Below, piece after piece: positions 61,301-64,000 of a stretch of 64,000 bases of DNA. A model generated the notes under the pieces. The model was given only the letters and a program-made list of their open reading frames with translations. It was not told the origin of the DNA and searched no databases. The position numbers were made by a program, and so were the translations under genes. The DNA is from Paramecium octaurelia (lineage: Eukaryota; Ciliophora; Oligohymenophorea; Peniculida; Parameciidae), in contig CAJJDP010000034.1 in assembly GCA_905182995.1 (NCBI GenBank), positions 124,001 to 188,000 on the forward strand. The letters are read 5' to 3'. Positions within the stretch are counted from its first letter, which is position 1. Each line of letters opens with the position of its first letter.

Positions 61301-62375
61301 CAATAACACATTAGATAAGCAACATCATTTCGATAATATGCGTAACATACACACTTGCTTCATGAACCGTATCAACATACAACTAATACCTGGTCTCAGT
61401 ATCTAAGATGGAGCAGGAATAGAACCCTACGTTTCCATGCTCATTGATAGTTTTGTGTATGGCAAAGAGGAAACATTCAAATACGCTTATGACTTCATGA
61501 AGATCCTCATCAGATCAGCTGATATTCAGTAACTCCAAATCTACATTCTTAAATTGGCCGGTTCTCTCATCCGTATCCTCAATTACAAGGGCAATAATCA
61601 AATGAAGGTCCTTGCATTACAATTGCTACACCAATCTCAAGAGAAAGGACTTGTGCTGAGATAATTCAAGCCCTAATTGGCTGTCACCTATGAAAAACTC
61701 ATAATTGACATCAACTTAGTAGAGGGAGGATTGAAACAACTGTCAAAGAATTACAGCCAATTCCTTAAGTTGCATGACAAAAAGGTATTATGATCATTCT
61801 ATCAATCCTAGGATCTACTCTTGAACCAACTCTTTAATAAGGGTGTCCAAAGTGCCACTTAGGAGGCTAGAGAATGCCATTTGAAGATAGTGAAGAAGGC
61901 AATCAAGGATCAATAGGAATAAGTCTTTTCATCAGCTGTCTTAGAAAAGTTCTTCACTCTCTCAAAATAATATTTTGAAAAGTGCATTCAAAGTTAGAAA
62001 TTTGATGCTGCTTCTCCTTGTGAATTGAATCGTCTAGGTATCTATATCCATTATACTCAATTAGCTCACATTCTTGCATTAACATACAATTACACCAATA
62101 AAAACAACAAAGAGTAATACGTTCAGAAGTACATTAAATTTGATCAATATGGGTTGCTTTTGAGATTGCAATTCATCAGATATTAAAATAAGGATTTAAT
62201 ACCTGACACAATATCATATGCTATCGAATAAATCAATACTAATGAAAACATGACTTACGTGCTGCAATTACTGAGAACCTTAAGAAAGTTCCCCAATCTT
62301 TAAGTCAGACACTAATTAAAGCCGAAATTCATGGAGATCCCACAGATTTTAAGTGCGTTATCAAGATTACAATGA
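55365..62375 (+). CDS. GCN1: GCN1, activator of the Gcn2 eIF2-alpha kinase on stalled ribosomes, 2309 aa
   Basis: A giant HEAT-repeat protein that binds translating ribosomes and the RWD domain of Gcn2, triggering eIF2-alpha phosphorylation. Introns at 55741-55766, 56387-56414 and 61785-61811 give 6930 coding nt. HEAT-like helices fill the whole length. The eEF3-related core (about residues 1150-1520) is plain: RGKVANIWALGHLAHCSPKQ, DTHPDVKAEANKSL, FRHYIDAPAMSLLIPI and LLEVRTVAAKAIGQI. The basic Gcn2-binding region should follow. The protein is shorter than the yeast protein (about 2670) but not truncated at a visible break. Its presence implies an amino-acid-stress pathway in this cell; no Gcn2 is in the window. 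The start follows 79 bp after the RCC1 gene. Confidence 0.92.
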
Positions 62376-62405
62376 TATAAAATATATTAAATAACAGTCA
62401 TAATA

Positions 62406-62960
62406 ATGATCTAGTCTTTCTAACAACAATGCGAGTAGCTCCAAAATGAAAACTAAGAAAGTATCAATTCATACCATATTCTAGTCATAAGATAGTTAAA
62501 CAAACTAAAGTAAAATGCACTCGAAAAAAATCAAGAAATATTGAAATTGCAAAATCTAGTTAAAGGAGTTGATTAAGAATACTAGCCAATTCGAGATAAA
62601 ATACAATCAATTAAGGACTAACTTCTAGATTCAGAACTCAATAAAGAAGCAATACTTGATTCATTTGATGATCTTGAGAATATGATCATTAGTTAGATTG
62701 CTGAGTAAATTAAACATGGCAAAAAGTCGAAAAAGACTTAAAGAAAGGAATCTCCATCAAAGGGAAAAATTAATAATGAAAATGACCCAAACACAATCAA
62801 TCTAAGAAAACGAGCTATTAAGTAATAAAATTTTGATGAAAATCATGAAACAAGTGAATCGAGTGAACCTATCAAAGTATAGAAAAAGAAAGTCAAAACT
62901 AATTCAGAAGCCATCGATAAAGCTAATTGTCTAATTAACGAAATATTTAATTTTAATTGA
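62406..62960 (+). CDS. Small coiled-coil protein, 176 aa
   Basis: A forward frame from ATG 62406 to TGA 62958, with a likely 24 nt GTAT...CTAG intron at 62461-62484. It is a multiple of three and stopless, so both forms stay in frame. The first 110 residues are Gln/Glu/Leu/Lys-rich and helical; the rest is basic, Lys/Ser-rich and probably disordered, with a short hydrophobic end. No domain recognised. It starts 30 bp after GCN1 ends and stops 37 bp before the TBC gene. Confidence 0.65.
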
Positions 62961-62997
62961 ACATCATCTATTTAACAATAATTTTATTTATCTATCA

Positions 62998-64000
62998 ATG
63001 GGAAATAACAATGTCTGCTTAGCTGAAATACCTGTCTATCGAACTCATCACACCTCACCAAAGTCAAAAACCAAATGGAAAAGAGAAGATTTAAAATCTG
63101 GCTCCTGTATATAAACACTCGTCGATAAAGAAAACAATCCAGATTTCTTTATTCACTACCAATGCGGTTAAGAGCTACCTTAATATCGCAATAAATTAGC
63201 CTAAACGAAATGGTCTGAAGCTGTTAATAGCAGCTTATGCACAATTAATGATTCATAACAAACGATTAATTCTTTGATTGATAAACCTGAATTCAGGGAA
63301 CTTGTACTATTGGGTCCACCTAAATAATTGAGATGGCTCAGTTGGATGAAGTTGCTAACCAAATCCCAACCTCCTATTAGTTATGAAAAATATTTAGAAA
63401 ATCCACCAACAGACATATCGAATATTATAAAAGATATTGATCGCACCTTTGTTGATAATGCTTTGTTTTCGCATTCAAGTTGTGGATAGGAACAATTAAA
63501 AAGAGTTCTCTGTGCCATATCTAATGCCCTACCTACTATGGGCTATTGTTAAGGGATGAACTTCGTTTGTGCCGTTCTGCTTATTGTATCTGGTTGTGAT
63601 GAGCATCAAGTATTTTAAGCCTTTATGTAAATGCTTATTAATGAACAACACCTTCTGTGTTTTGCTTTCTCCAATGACATGCCACTCCACTTTTTCTTAA
63701 CTAGCTTGATACATTATCAAATTAAAAAGAAATTTCCAAAACTTAACTTAAGTGATATAAGTGATTCATTTTGGTTGAGTAAAATGATTCTATCCTTATT
63801 CACTTATGTATTCAAAATGGAAGATTGTATAAGATGTTGGGACTATTTGATGGTTCGTGGAATGATCCGTGGCATCCCTGAATTGATTCTTGCATTCATA
63901 GATGCCACTTACAATTAATTATGTAAATTTTAGGAGGAAGATTTTGCTTATAATTTTAAAGGTCCTGAAACTACAACAATCAAATTTAATGTTGGTGAAC
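62998..64000 (+). CDS. TBC-domain Rab GTPase-activating protein (5' part)
   Basis: A Rab-GAP that speeds GTP hydrolysis on Rab proteins in membrane traffic. The frame runs without a stop from ATG 62998 to the window edge. The N-terminus MGNNNVC has Gly2 and Cys7, a possible myristoylation and palmitoylation anchor. After about 95 polar residues the TBC domain starts near residue 100 (LRWLSWMKLL). The arginine-finger motif IDRTFVDN lies near residue 148 and the glutamine-finger motif YCQGMNFVCAVL near residue 185. Both catalytic fingers are present, so GAP activity is expected. The last part seen is still TBC (near residue 300). The target Rab cannot be told. No intron is needed in the visible part. 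Confidence 0.9.

Noticed and set aside
1-64000. Impression that almost all genes are pseudogenes full of stops.
   Set aside because: Stops are only TAA and TAG; with the ciliate code and tiny introns the frames are intact.
1-64000. tRNA, rRNA, CRISPR arrays, and LTR- or virus-derived elements.
   Set aside because: No convincing tRNA boxes, rRNA, spaced direct repeats, reverse transcriptase, integrase or capsid motifs were seen.

Overview
The window is ciliate DNA, almost certainly somatic (macronuclear) DNA of a Paramecium species. The genes are continuous only if TAA and TAG are read as glutamine and TGA is the sole stop. They are cut by tiny introns of 19-33 nt, mostly GTA...TAG. Base composition is very AT-rich and most genes are separated by a few tens of bases. 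Under the standard code nearly every gene looks shattered, so all calls use the ciliate code. All annotation is by eye, with no database search.

Layout. 1-4.3 kb: the tail of a gene, two small unknown genes and a beta-adaptin of the AP-1/AP-2 type. 4.3-6.05 kb (minus): a coiled-coil protein. 6.07-21.3 kb: three tandem genes for about 1,630-residue multi-membrane PAS-domain proteins (TmcB/TmcC-like). The third is interrupted by a 404 bp TA-bounded insertion that looks like a retained internal eliminated sequence (IES). 21.4-25.2 kb: an AGC-type kinase, an Era-like GTPase and a small unknown gene. 25.3-32.2 kb: a long coiled-coil protein with a kinesin-like domain lacking its nucleotide-binding loop, a PH plus permuted-papain-fold protein, and two small unknown genes. 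32.2-40.2 kb: two paralogous unknown genes, an EF-hand protein, and two unusually long AT-rich non-coding stretches. 40.3-50.5 kb (all minus): an unknown gene, a GTPase with a cysteine-rich module, and a four-domain voltage-gated cation channel whose four filter acidic residues are all Asp. 50.9-52.2 kb: an M20 amidohydrolase. 53.1-55.3 kb: a coiled-coil gene and an RCC1-repeat gene, divergently arranged. 55.4-64 kb: GCN1, a small coiled-coil gene and the 5' part of a TBC Rab-GAP.

There are no obvious operons or shared pathways. The genes are ordinary somatic genes of membrane traffic (adaptin, TBC), signalling (kinase, PAS proteins, EF-hand, Ca2+-type channel), cytoskeleton and translation control. 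Several neighbours are divergent or convergent with gaps of 3-40 bp, so promoters and 3' ends must be shared or overlapping. The strongest oddities are the IES-like insertion whose exact removal restores the reading frame, the DDDD pore in a single-chain four-domain channel, the tandem PAS array with reciprocal intron presence/absence and a homogenised 437 bp tract, and the kinesin-like protein with a lost P-loop.
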